A stretch of DNA of 64,000 nt from JAJDTT01 sp965116695 (GCA_965116695.1 OZ220706.1:682001-746000); one strand, 5' to 3'. Counted from the stretch's first letter, positions 43,056 through 51,256 are shown. A program made the numbers and translations. Notes: generated from the letters alone by a model not told the origin.

Positions 43056-43652
43056 TCAGGAATGTTTCTTCGGCGCCAGGCTGAACGGTTCGCGCGCGAA
43101 CACCCGGCGCACCATCGGCTCGAAGAACTTCAGCGGCAGCGAATCGTATTCGGGATCGAACGCGCACTGGTCCCAGCGGTGACAGAAGTCCACGGCGTCC
43201 CGATACCAGGGATGGTCGCGGTACTTGTCGCGCGCGTTGCGGTTTCCGCCCACGTGGTGGGCGTAGTAGTAGAGCTGGAACAGGCCGTGGTGCCGGACGA
43301 TCCAGTACGTTCGCTCGGTCACGTAGGGGCGCAGCAGCAGCGCGGACAGCTCGCCGTGGCTGTGCGGGGCCAGCATGTCGTCGATGTCGTGCAGGAGCGC
43401 CGCCACCACCAGCTCCTCTTCCGCGTCGTCGCGATAGGCGCGGGTCGCGGTCTGAAGAGAATGTTCCAGCCGGTCGACCTGGTAGCCGGCGAGCGAACCG
43501 GACAACTGGCGAAGATACGCCAACACCCGGTCGGCGGTGCCGGCGGCGAACTCGTTCTCATGGCGACCGAGCAGCGCGTAGTCCTCGCGGGTGCCGTCCG
43601 CCATACTGGTGAAGCTCACGGTAGGACCGCTCGACGTTGCCGTATTGTGCAT
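43056..43652 (-). CDS. HD-domain oxygenase/phosphohydrolase-like protein
   Basis: 198 residues from ATG 43652; an earlier frame start adds 31 unlikely residues. AALLHDIDDML is the HD metal motif; RLEHSLQTATRA and the later HHGLFQLYYYAHHVG and HPWYRDAVDFCHRWDQ provide further His/Asp residues. This form matches mixed-valent di-iron HD oxygenases (PhnZ, TmpB, MIOX type) more than nucleases. Such enzymes break C-P or C-C bonds in organophosphonates or inositol. It faces the gene at 44074 in a divergent arrangement. The role is inference. Confidence 0.65.
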   Translation of the reverse strand: MHNTATSSGPTVSFTSMADGTREDYALLGRHENEFAAGTADRVLAYLRQLSGSLAGYQVDRLEHSLQTATRAYRDDAEEELVVAALLHDIDDMLAPHSHGELSALLLRPYVTERTYWIVRHHGLFQLYYYAHHVGGNRNARDKYRDHPWYRDAVDFCHRWDQCAFDPEYDSLPLKFFEPMVRRVFAREPFSLAPKKHS

Positions 43653-43740
43653 GCTTGTCCACCTCCCGATCAGGGTTCCTTGCGATGCAGCGTGCTTGAA
43701 GGCTCGGGGCTTTGTCAAGGACGCCAGCCCCAGGACATCC

Positions 43741-43803
43741 CCCATTTTCCTGGTGGTTCAGGAGAACCAGGGAAGTAGGGGCACCCCTTGTGGGTGCCCT
43801 CTT
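43741..43803 (+). repeat. Composite two-hairpin repeat
   Basis: CCCATTTTCC is followed by a first hairpin (TGGTGGTTCAGGAGAACCA, arms TGGTTCT-like) and, after GGGAAGTAG, a second with GGGGCACCC/GGGTGCCC arms around CTTGT. A degenerate copy with the same order occurs at 51309-51385. Confidence 0.65.
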
Positions 43804-43832
43804 CGTTTCAAGCCGGTTCATGTCGTCAGGAA

Positions 43833-43877
43833 GAGGGCGACCACAAGGGTCGCCCCTACGATACGGACGGGAATTGT
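43833..43877 (-). repeat. Composite repeat, inverted copy
   Basis: GAGGGCGACC-ACAA-GGGTCGCCCCTACGATACGGAC. Read on the minus strand it contains GTCCGTATCGTAGGGGCGACC, shared with the two partial copies at 22144-22262. It faces the copy at 43741. Confidence 0.7.
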
Positions 43878-44073
43878 CCAGAGAATGCGGAATCCTTCGA
43901 GCAATGACGACCGACCCCAGCGCCGGCCCGGGCCCGGTGCTTGACACACGGAGGTAAAGCGCACCTAATGCTCGGAAAAGTTCACGTGCGCTGAGGGCTC
44001 AACGCACGGATGCCCGGAGCCGCGGCGCCAGCGCATGCTCCGGGCCGGTCACAATGGATTGAGGGAATCGACC

Positions 44074-45375
44074 ATGCATCAACCGATCAGCGTGGACCAG
44101 TCCGACAGGATCGTCCCGATCAACCTTCGCCAGAGCGGCCGCACGCCGACCGAGCTACTCATTTCCACCCGGGTCCGGAAGTCTCCCTATTGGCATTTGT
44201 CGCATGAAGCGGGCTGCTGGCGGGCCACCGTCTACAATCGCATCTACCACCCCCGCGGCTACGTGCGGCCCGGGGACGGCGGCGCGGCTGCGGAGCACGA
44301 AGCGCTGACCCGGCACGTCACGCTCTGGAACGTCGCGGTGGAGCGGCAGATCCGGGTCAAGGGACCGGATGCGGAACGGTTCGCCGATTACGTGATCACC
44401 CGGGACGCGACGCGCATCGAGCCGATGCATGCGAAGTACGTCATCCTCTGCAACGAGAAGGGTGGCATCCTCAACGACCCGGTGCTGCTGCGGCTCTCCC
44501 GGGACGAGTTCTGGTTCTCGCTTGCCGACTCCGACCTCCTGTACTGGCTCCAGGGCGTGAACGTCGGGCTTCGGATGGAGGTGGAGGTCGACGAGATCGA
44601 CGTCTGTCCCCTGCAGATCCAGGGGCCGAAGTCGCTCGACCTCATGACCGACCTGGTGGGCGCGGGCATCCGGGACATCCCCTACTACGGAATCATGGAG
44701 GCGCAGATCGCAGGCTGTTCCGTGGTGGTCTCCCAGTCCGGGTTCTCGGGCGAGAAGGGGTACGAGATCTATCTTCGGGACGCCACCCTGCACGCCGAGA
44801 AGCTGTGGCGCGCGGTGCTTGACGCGGGGGAAAGGCACCAGTTGATGGTCATCGCGCCGGGCCACCAGCGCAGGATCCAGGCCGGGATCATGTCGTGGGG
44901 ACAGGACATCGACCACGAGACGAGTCCGTTCCAATGCAACCTGGCCTACCAGGTGCCGCGCAAGAAGCCGGGAGACTACATCGGGCGGGCCGTGCTGGAG
45001 CGCCAGCGCGCCGAGCTCGACGCCGGGCGTTGTCCGTTCGCCATGGTCATGGCGGGGATGACGCTGGGGGGGAACCCCATTGACGACTATGCCCCCGACT
45101 TCTGGCTCGTGTCGGACGCGGACGGCGGCGACCCGATCGGCTACCTCACGTCGCCCTGGCACTCCCCCGAGCTCGGCTGCAACATAGCGCTCGGGTACGT
45201 GCCCCCCGGGAAGTCGTCCGTCGGCACGGAGCCCACGGTGTGGTTGCCCGACGAATACGCAAGCGAGGCGGGCCGGCCGGACCGCGCACGGGTGTGCGAG
45301 GTTCCCTTCCGCCCCTCCGTGAACCCCAGCGCCCGCGAGATCGCGCTTGCCCGGGGCCTGGACGCGACGGTCTAG
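44074..45375 (+). CDS. GcvT-fold aminomethyl/methyltransferase, DmdA/LigM-like
   Basis: 433 residues from ATG 44074 (the open frame starts 39 bases earlier). ALTRHVTLWNVAVERQIRVKGPDAE resembles the N-terminal block of folate-dependent aminomethyltransferases; LADSDLLYWLQG, CPLQIQGPKS and SGFSGEKGYEIYL are further landmarks. PFQCNLAYQVP and the long C-terminal domain fit. In DmdA the methyl group of dimethylsulfoniopropionate goes to tetrahydrofolate; in LigM it comes from an aryl methyl ether. Here the donor is unknown. A ~30-residue N-terminal extension is unusual. Confidence 0.8.
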   Translation: MHQPISVDQSDRIVPINLRQSGRTPTELLISTRVRKSPYWHLSHEAGCWRATVYNRIYHPRGYVRPGDGGAAAEHEALTRHVTLWNVAVERQIRVKGPDAERFADYVITRDATRIEPMHAKYVILCNEKGGILNDPVLLRLSRDEFWFSLADSDLLYWLQGVNVGLRMEVEVDEIDVCPLQIQGPKSLDLMTDLVGAGIRDIPYYGIMEAQIAGCSVVVSQSGFSGEKGYEIYLRDATLHAEKLWRAVLDAGERHQLMVIAPGHQRRIQAGIMSWGQDIDHETSPFQCNLAYQVPRKKPGDYIGRAVLERQRAELDAGRCPFAMVMAGMTLGGNPIDDYAPDFWLVSDADGGDPIGYLTSPWHSPELGCNIALGYVPPGKSSVGTEPTVWLPDEYASEAGRPDRARVCEVPFRPSVNPSAREIALARGLDATV

Positions 45376-45518
45376 GCGCCCGCATCCGCGAGGAGGTTCG
45401 GCCCGCCGCAATCCGGCTCTCATGCCAGCGCTACGGTTGGGTTCGCGATCCTCGAACCCTTCCGCCAGAATATGCGCCGTTGCGGTAGAGCCCCCAACGC
45501 CTCCGGAGGACGGTCCTC

Positions 45519-46634
45519 ATGCAGATCGATCGTGTCGAAGTCATGGTCGTGGCGCCGAAGGTTCAGCGCTTTACCTGGTCGCACGACCTGGATGAGCAGT
45601 ACACGACCAATACCATCGTCCGAATCACGACCAAGGACGGCCACGAGGGCGTCGGCGGCGTCTGGAACAGCACGTCCTACGATTTTGATCGCTACACCTG
45701 CGAGACCTTGCGGCACCTGATCCCCGCGGTGGTCGGTCGGGACGCGACGGCGCGGGAAGAGATCTGGAACAGCCTGTGGCCGCGAGTCTTTCCCCTTCCG
45801 CCGCAAGCCCTGTCCGTCATCGACATCGCGTTGTGGGATCTGAGGGGAAAGGCCGCCGGAAAACCCCTCTATCAGCTCTTGGGAGGAGCAATGGATCGAA
45901 TCCCGTCGTATGCCAGCACGCCGATGCTGGACGACGTGTCGGCGTACCTCCGCTTTATCGAAGAAATGATCGAGCGCGGCTTTCGTGCCGTGAAGTTCCA
46001 CTGCTGGTGTCTACCGGAAAAGGACCTGGAGCTGGCCCGCGCCGCCCGCAAGGAATTCGGCGACGACGTGGCCTTCATGTTGGACGCGGAAAACAACTAT
46101 GACCTGCAGAGTGCCAAGCGGGTCGGCGCAGAACTGCACGACTTGGGATTTACCTGGTTCGAAGCTCCACTGTTCGACTACGACCTGCCAGGGTATCGCG
46201 AGCTGACCCGGAGCGTCGGGGTTCCGGTCATTCCCTCGGGGAATTGGCTTCAGGACCTGACGGCATTCAAACACGCAGTGGCGACCCGATGTTGGACGGC
46301 GGCCCGGACCGACGTCGCAGTCGCCGGTGGTTTCACGGGGGGCCGGAAGTACCTGTCCGCAGTGAAAGCCGCGGGCATGCGCTGCGAGGTCATGGCCTGG
46401 GGCACCACGCTGGTCTCAGCCGCCAACCTCCACCTGATGCTGGGGACCGGGCTGAGCACCTATTTCGAGCAGGCGGTCCCGTGGGAACCGTACGAATACG
46501 GGATGCACGACGTGATCCGGGCCGGTCCGGACGGCTATGTCGTCGCGCCTTCCGGGCCCGGCCTGGGCGTGGAAGTCGACTGGGACGCCATGGAAGCGGC
46601 GACGATCCATCGGCTCGATTCCCGGTCACTGTAG
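45519..46634 (+). CDS. Mandelate racemase/muconate lactonising enzyme (enolase superfamily)
   Basis: 371 residues with CCGGAGGA upstream. The N-terminal capping domain is followed by a barrel: SVIDIALWDLRGKAAGKPLYQLLGG is the family's helix block, AVKFHCW the second-strand base region, LDAENNYD and FEAPLFDYD the first two metal-ligand strands. The third strand reads IPSGNWLQ, with Asn where Glu is usual. These enzymes abstract the alpha-proton of a carboxylate, giving dehydration or racemisation of sugar acids. Neighbouring aldolase and methyltransferase genes suggest a common catabolic route. Confidence 0.87.
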   Translation: MQIDRVEVMVVAPKVQRFTWSHDLDEQYTTNTIVRITTKDGHEGVGGVWNSTSYDFDRYTCETLRHLIPAVVGRDATAREEIWNSLWPRVFPLPPQALSVIDIALWDLRGKAAGKPLYQLLGGAMDRIPSYASTPMLDDVSAYLRFIEEMIERGFRAVKFHCWCLPEKDLELARAARKEFGDDVAFMLDAENNYDLQSAKRVGAELHDLGFTWFEAPLFDYDLPGYRELTRSVGVPVIPSGNWLQDLTAFKHAVATRCWTAARTDVAVAGGFTGGRKYLSAVKAAGMRCEVMAWGTTLVSAANLHLMLGTGLSTYFEQAVPWEPYEYGMHDVIRAGPDGYVVAPSGPGLGVEVDWDAMEAATIHRLDSRSL

Positions 46635-46935
46635 TCTTGGAGACTCGACGAAAAAGCTACCATCCATTTCTCCCGATCCCCTCAAATACGACAAGAACAC
46701 TTCGCCGGCTTAAGTAGCAGCCCATGGAACTCCGGTTTCACGCGCTGGACGTGGTGCTGTGCCCTCCCATTCTTCCTTTACCCGGTGAGCCAATTCCCGC
46801 GAGAAATTCACATCAATTGACAAGTACCTCCTGCCCTCTGTGGGCATGTCCCACGGGGGGCCGGAGACCGGTGGTTCAACGGTGACTGCGAGCGTCGTCG
46901 ACGCCTGGCGGGGGCACTTCAAGGAGATCGAAATC
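46635..46935. other. Intergenic region, no gene seen
   Basis: 300 bases. A stretch at 46778-46818 (ACCCGGTGAGCC, GAGAAATTCACATC) resembles one at 48334-48365 (ACCGGGTGAGCC, GAAAAAATCACATC); each lies upstream of an exported-protein gene. It could be a shared leader, but the match is short. Confidence 0.35.
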
Positions 46936-47511
46936 ATGGAAACTCTCACCAGAAAGAGAAACAGATGGCTGAGGAAGACCACAGTAGCGGGAATAATCCC
47001 CTTGGTGCTGGCGCAAGCCTTGATCGCATTGTTCTGCGTTCCCCAGACCCTGGCGGACGTCACAGAGAAGCACCAAAGAGTCACATGGAGGGAACTTCCG
47101 CTTCATCTAACCGGAGTGGACCAAGTCACGATCAGGGTCCCCGGTGGTGCGGTCCGAGGTGATGTAGTTTCGGTTCAGGAAAACGGCATCCATCTCGAAG
47201 ACATCACAATGGCCACAAACAGACAACGCTATCCCAGCGGGGCGGAGGCATTGATCCTCAGAGACGCAGTCAAAGAAATCCGATTCGATACTTTGCAGGG
47301 CAAGATGCGCAACGTCGGAACCGCTATCGGAGCAATTGGAGGCCTCTATCTGGGGGCGGGTATCGCGGTAGGTCTCTACGGAGTGAGGGAGGGAGCGCAC
47401 CTTCCGGCAACGGTGGGCATGGTTGTCGGGTCAGTGGGCTTCGGATGGCTCGGCCACCGTTTGGGTAAGAAAGAGGACCTCAAAACGATCGTCATTACAA
47501 TCGCCGATTGA
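46936..47511 (+). CDS. Membrane protein with glycine-rich helix pair
   Basis: 191 residues from an ATG with AAGGAG upstream. Residues ~15-35 form a hydrophobic signal-anchor (VAGIIPLVLAQALIALF). A periplasmic or extracytoplasmic domain follows with a strand-rich RVPGGAVRGDVVSV region (LSm-like or PEGA-like guess). Two glycine-rich segments, GTAIGAIGGLYLGAGIAVGL and MVVGSVGFGWLGHRLG, end the protein and look like glycine-zipper membrane helices. I do not recognise the family. Confidence 0.6.
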   Translation: METLTRKRNRWLRKTTVAGIIPLVLAQALIALFCVPQTLADVTEKHQRVTWRELPLHLTGVDQVTIRVPGGAVRGDVVSVQENGIHLEDITMATNRQRYPSGAEALILRDAVKEIRFDTLQGKMRNVGTAIGAIGGLYLGAGIAVGLYGVREGAHLPATVGMVVGSVGFGWLGHRLGKKEDLKTIVITIAD

Positions 47512-47838
47512 TTTGCATAATTTCTCCTAAGGGTTTCAGTAAAGCTCCCCCACCGGCCCTGTCCGGCGGACAAGGAGCGGTTTCCAACCGCCGAAACGGA
47601 ACGGCGGTTCCTAACCGCCGATTCTTGGAACATCGGGGATTGCGGCGCACGGGCGATTGGAAATCGCCCCTCCTTTAGAGGAGAAGGGGACGGCTACCTT
47701 CTCTACTCGAGTCTGGTTACCGGTTCGGCAAATGAACGGGCGTTTTCTGCAAATTGGAGGAATATCGGGATTAAGAGGTTGCAGACGTCCATTCTGAACC
47801 GCGAATCCGATCAGCCCTCCAAAGTTGATCCGGATTCC
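47512..47838. other. Intergenic region with three hairpin elements
   Basis: Stems GCGGTT/AACCGC (47577-47591, loop TCC), CGGCGGTT/AACCGCCG (47602-47620, loop CCT) and GGGCGATT/AATCGCCC-like (47651-47669). With CAAGGAG and CCTCCT flanks they match the dispersed family at 10803 and 32161. The rest is empty and AT-poor. Confidence 0.65.
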
Positions 47839-48105
47839 TTACCTTGAAGTATTCACACGATTGACCACGTGCACTCTCAACCTGGGTTGCAGGTGCGGGT
47901 GATCAACCTGGATCATATCTTCAAGAGCCGGGATCCGAACGAAGCAAGGTTGAGCGGGCGACCCGCATGGCCCGGACTGTGCCCGGGCGATCGGTTCCAT
48001 CGAACACGCCCCTTGCCCCGCCAGCATTGCGAGTGATACCGCAATCACCCCGAATACCACCCGACTGTACCAATCAGCCAACATCATCTTTTGTCGCGAT
48101 TCCAT
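47839..48105 (-). CDS. Small exported protein
   Basis: 88 residues from an ATG with GGGGAG upstream. Residues 12-30 (VVFGVIAVSLAMLAGQGAC) form a signal peptide. The mature part is Pro/Gln-rich with a CGSPAQPC pair that could form a disulfide. No family is recognised. The frame extends upstream by 17 codons without a ribosome site. Confidence 0.5.
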   Translation of the reverse strand: MESRQKMMLADWYSRVVFGVIAVSLAMLAGQGACSMEPIARAQSGPCGSPAQPCFVRIPALEDMIQVDHPHLQPRLRVHVVNRVNTSR

Positions 48106-48390
48106 ATTCACTCCCCACTGTTTCGTATTTCTCCTATTGATGGGAATTTGAATCACACAACCTGGAGATTGCTGCCACCAATATCTTGGATGCGCGTCAA
48201 GGCGAGATTGCTCAGTGTCAGAGCAACGAGATTGCCGGCGGCCACGCCGGAGTGCAGAAAAGTTGCCATCGAAACTGTGAGACCTCGAAGGAGTGGATCA
48301 GTCTTGAGGCGCTCGGCCCCAGTATTTCTTACCGGGTGAGCCCTTTCGGGCGAAAAAATCACATCTGTCTAAGGTGAGATTGGAGACGCC

Positions 48391-49152
48391 ATGAAAAATA
48401 TCCCCCGAATTCTCGGAAAGCGTTTCACGAAAATCCTGACTTTGGGACCAGTGCCCTCGCCGCGGGCGACTCCGTGGCGTCCGTACCTGTTCGTCCTTGC
48501 GGCAATGCTGCAACTCTGCGGCTGGGAGCCGCTTTGTGCACAGCAGCGTGATCCCGCGGTCGAGATCTACGGACTGACAGGGAGCTACTATTTTGGCAAT
48601 CGGCGGGACGTTTTGAAGGCCGGAGAATGGAAACCACAGTTTGGGGCTGGCGTTCTATTTCCTTTGGGCGCGAAGTGGGCGTTGATGATCGATGGAGTGA
48701 CGAGCCATCTGGAGGTCAATGAGGGGCCCCATGGCGGATATACTTACCATCCATTCACAGAGTTCTACAGACAGAATCCGGGGATCCAGAACAACGATGT
48801 TACAACACAGCGGCTAATTTCCGTTCTACCCTCAGTCGTCAGGTTATGGAGAAGGGATCGATTCTCGATCTACATCGGCATCGGCCTGGGGTTCGAGCAA
48901 CAGCGTCAATTGATCAGGTATCAACCGGCTTATGAACAGGAGAATCCTGATGGAAACCGCGTCCTCGTCCGCGCCGAAGAATTCGTGGAATCCAGAAATG
49001 TTTCATCGATCCCACCTCTGAATCTCCGTGCGGGTGTGATCATGAGCCTTGCCCCACGCGTTGTCTTGCGAGCGGGTTACTCGGTCGTGGGCGCTTATTT
49101 CGATGCGGCTGCCTCCCAATCTCTCGAAGTCGGAATCGGATATCGTTTCTAG
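48391..49152 (+). CDS. Outer-membrane beta-barrel protein
   Basis: 253 residues. Residues ~31-52 hold a signal peptide ending LCAQQR after a long basic N-terminus. The remainder alternates aromatic and hydrophobic residues (YGLTGSYYFG, WALMIDGVTSHLEV) and ends in LEVGIGYRF, a C-terminal aromatic strand typical of BAM-inserted barrels. It resembles eight-stranded OmpW/OmpA-like barrels. Function is unknown; it lies in a lower-GC section. Confidence 0.65.
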   Translation: MKNIPRILGKRFTKILTLGPVPSPRATPWRPYLFVLAAMLQLCGWEPLCAQQRDPAVEIYGLTGSYYFGNRRDVLKAGEWKPQFGAGVLFPLGAKWALMIDGVTSHLEVNEGPHGGYTYHPFTEFYRQNPGIQNNDVTTQRLISVLPSVVRLWRRDRFSIYIGIGLGFEQQRQLIRYQPAYEQENPDGNRVLVRAEEFVESRNVSSIPPLNLRAGVIMSLAPRVVLRAGYSVVGAYFDAAASQSLEVGIGYRF

Positions 49153-49221
49153 TGCAGGAGCTTTATTCTTCAGACGGAGCGACGGTATCCGTGCTATCGC
49201 GAGTCGCCGAACTGCCGACCA

Positions 49222-50697
49222 TTATCGGGGACTGGGAAGACGTGAATGGGGGACAAGACTGTCCCCCCTCCTATTCGTCGCAATTCCGTCAGGCGTCCCG
49301 AAGCAATAGAGCCGGCTCTGCGTTCGAATGAACAGACGGCCGCCGGCAATCGCCGGCGTCGCGTACACGTCCTCGTTCAAGTCGTTCGTCTGCAACACCT
49401 TCCAGTCCGGCCCGGGCTTGAGCACGACGGCTTTTCCGGCGTCGCTCACCATGTAGATCTTGCCGTCCCCGGCCACGGGCGAGGCGTAGTAGCCATCGAT
49501 GGCGCCGCGGAGCCGGCCCTGCTTGAGGACCTTTCCGCTGGCCGGATCCAACGCCGTCACGATGCCGCCGTTGCGCACCAGGTAGAGCACGCCGCGGTAG
49601 AGAATCGGTGAAGCGACGTCGGGCAGCGACTTCTGATGGCGCCAGAGCAGGTGAGGCTGGGTCACGTTCCCCCGGCCGCCGAGCTGAATCGCCAGGCAGC
49701 CGTTCTCGGAGACCCGGCGGGCCCGGTAGTGCGCCCAGTCCCGTGCGTTCATGGTGCCGTTCTTGTTCCGGTCGTGCATCTCCCAACTGCGGGGCCGCCA
49801 TTTTTCGGGAACCTCCTGCTTCGTCAGTTCCGAATCGCCGTTCGCGTCGAAACGTTTGCGCATCTCCTCGAACGGCGGCAACTCCAGGCGAACATCCGGC
49901 TCCCCCCCGGGAGCCCACCCATTGAAGTAGAGCCGGTCGCCATCGATGACCGGGACGGATTTGACCTGGTAGGTCAGTCCGTCGAGCCGCCACAGTTCGC
50001 GGCCGTCCGTCGCGTATCCGGTCATGCGGTACGAGCCGGGGACGATAATTTCGGGACTTCCCTGCCCCAAGTGGTGGACGACGGGCGTCGAGAAGCTATG
50101 CACGAAGTCGGGCCGCGCCTGCTTCCAGAGAATTTCGCCGTCGGCCGCATCCACAGCGATTACGAAAGCGTCGAGGTCCTGGTCGCAGACCTGGATCAGC
50201 TTCCCGTCGACCAGAATCGGGGAGGACCCCATGCCGTGAAAATTGGTGAACGGACCCATGGGCAGCGTCCAGAGCTCGGTTCCGTCCGGACCGTAGGCCA
50301 CGAGACCGTACCCACCGAAGAACGCGTAGACGTTGATCCCATCCGTGACCGGAGTCGGCGCGGCCTCGTCGTTCAGGCGGTGCATCCGCTCGACCCTTCG
50401 GGCGGGCGCGGCCCGGCGCCAGATCTCCTGGCCGGTCGAGCGGTCGAGCGCGATCGTAAGGAGCTGGTCCCCGTCGTGTGCCGTCAGGAAGATTCTGCTC
50501 TCCGTCAGGATCGGCGAGGACTTGCCCGGAGGCAGCGTCGTCTCCCAGTTCACGTTGGACCCGGGTCCGAAGACCACGGGCAGCGGACCCTCTTCAACGA
50601 CGCCGGTTCCATTCGGCCCCCTGAACCGGGTCCAGTCCGACGCGATGGCAGCGGAGGTGAAAAGCAGCAATGAGAGGATCGTCTTGCCCATCAGCAT
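49222..50697 (-). CDS. PQQ-type beta-propeller protein with EF-hand insert
   Basis: 491 residues. A signal peptide (MGKTILSLLLFTSAAIAS) precedes DWTRFRGPNGTGV, the start of a WD40/PQQ-like (YVTN/BamB-type) propeller. Blades show DGEILWKQA, IDGDRLYFNGW and GKVLKQGRL motifs. An insert at about 270-310 carries two calcium loops (DANGDSELT and DRNKNGTMN). The last ~15 residues (RRGDSLVPHSRLPSPR) are encoded by a hairpin element, so the native end was probably before it. No PQQ-ligating enzyme residues are evident. It is likely exported and binds other proteins or sugars. Confidence 0.8.
   Translation of the reverse strand: MLMGKTILSLLLFTSAAIASDWTRFRGPNGTGVVEEGPLPVVFGPGSNVNWETTLPPGKSSPILTESRIFLTAHDGDQLLTIALDRSTGQEIWRRAAPARRVERMHRLNDEAAPTPVTDGINVYAFFGGYGLVAYGPDGTELWTLPMGPFTNFHGMGSSPILVDGKLIQVCDQDLDAFVIAVDAADGEILWKQARPDFVHSFSTPVVHHLGQGSPEIIVPGSYRMTGYATDGRELWRLDGLTYQVKSVPVIDGDRLYFNGWAPGGEPDVRLELPPFEEMRKRFDANGDSELTKQEVPEKWRPRSWEMHDRNKNGTMNARDWAHYRARRVSENGCLAIQLGGRGNVTQPHLLWRHQKSLPDVASPILYRGVLYLVRNGGIVTALDPASGKVLKQGRLRGAIDGYYASPVAGDGKIYMVSDAGKAVVLKPGPDWKVLQTNDLNEDVYATPAIAGGRLFIRTQSRLYCFGTPDGIATNRRGDSLVPHSRLPSPR
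49245..49274 (-). repeat. Dispersed hairpin element inside a reading frame
   Basis: Stem GGGGGAC (49248-49254), loop AAGACT, stem GTCCCCC (49261-49267), then CTCCTATTCG. On the minus strand it reads ATAGGAG-stem-AGTCTT-stem. It encodes part of the C-terminus of the propeller protein. Confidence 0.75.
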
Positions 50698-50714
50698 CGC
50701 TAAAGCCTACCCGA

Positions 50715-50798
50715 TTGGAGGGGGGACATTCTTGTCCCCCATTGGGAGCGGCGGCTTTCTTGCCGCCGATTGGGAAGGGCGACTTTCTTGTTGCCCAC
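50715..50798 (+). repeat. Three hairpin elements in a row
   Basis: GGGGGGAC/GTCCCCC (50720-50740, loop ATTCTT), CGGCGGC/GCCGCCG (50749-50768, loop TTTCTT) and GGGCGAC/GTTGCCC (50777-50796, loop TTTCTT). The spacers are ATTGGGAG and ATTGGGAA. The stems differ but the loops are nearly identical. The last stem holds a G-T pair that would be G-U in RNA. Confidence 0.85.
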
Positions 50799-50820
50799 CA
50801 GTGGCCGGGAGCGGGAGCGA

Positions 50821-51042
50821 TTACGCCGTTTCGGCGAAGGGATTCCGGATTTGCAGTCCGTTTATCCTGAATCCGTGCTGGAGATCCTCCGAATACAGCA
50901 CCGAGCAATTGGCTGCCAACGCGGCGCGGCCCCTTGTGTAACACCTGCGGTAGAGTTCGAACGAGTGCATTTGCTTGCAGGGATCGGAAGCGTCGTCAGT
51001 GCAGACCAGTACGTTCGTGGCCAGGAAGCTACGGGCGCTCAT
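50821..51042 (-). pseudogene. VapC-like PIN toxin, internally deleted
   Basis: 73 residues against about 130 for VapC. SFLATNVLVCTDD is the PIN N-terminal strand (normally FLDTN, here Ala in place of the metal Asp), and CSVLYSEDLQHGFRINGLQIRNPF is the C-terminal half. The middle (about 60 residues), with the remaining metal ligands, is missing. The start overlaps the antitoxin gene by 14 bases, as in vapBC operons. The toxin must be inactive. Confidence 0.75.
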
Positions 51043-51256
51043 GAATCTGCTCACGGTCGAATTGCCAGCCTTCCCGGTCGCCTTGGGCTTGATGTGACAG
51101 ACGAGCCACCTCAGCGGAAACAACCTCGCGACGCGAATGGTCAGCGAGATCGCTGAGAAAATTCCGTATGGCTTGACTCAAGCTCAACCCCAGAGCAGCA
51201 GCCGCTTTTCGAGCCCGTACAACAATAGCGGCATCTACGGAGAGAGGTAGTTTCAT
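51029..51256 (-). CDS. RHH-type antitoxin of a VapC pair
   Basis: 75 residues from ATG 51256. MKLPLSVDAAIVVRARKAAAALGLSLSQAIRNFL has the strand-helix-helix form of a ribbon-helix-helix antitoxin (DUF6364 or CopG-like). The C-terminal RLSHQAQGDREGWQFDREQ would bind the toxin. Its partner downstream is a broken VapC, so it may now serve only as a repressor or be decaying. Confidence 0.65.
   Translation of the reverse strand: MKLPLSVDAAIVVRARKAAAALGLSLSQAIRNFLSDLADHSRREVVSAEVARLSHQAQGDREGWQFDREQIHERP

Larger units (their letters stand above)
43653..44073. other. Divergent intergenic region with composite hairpin repeats
   Basis: Beyond the two repeat copies listed separately I see only a short plus-strand open frame without a ribosome site. 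Promoters for the divergent HD-domain and GcvT-fold genes must lie here. GC is normal. Confidence 0.4.

Noticed and set aside
44155..45423. 422-codon minus-strand open frame
   Set aside because: Antisense to the GcvT-fold gene; no motif or signal.
46778..46818. Shared leader with 48334-48365 as a possible riboswitch
   Set aside because: About 30 alignable bases only, with no consistent fold and no match to a riboswitch class known to me.
48153..48362. 69-codon minus-strand frame upstream of the small exported protein
   Set aside because: It contains a hydrophobic piece but has no good ribosome site, and its sequence gives no recognisable family.
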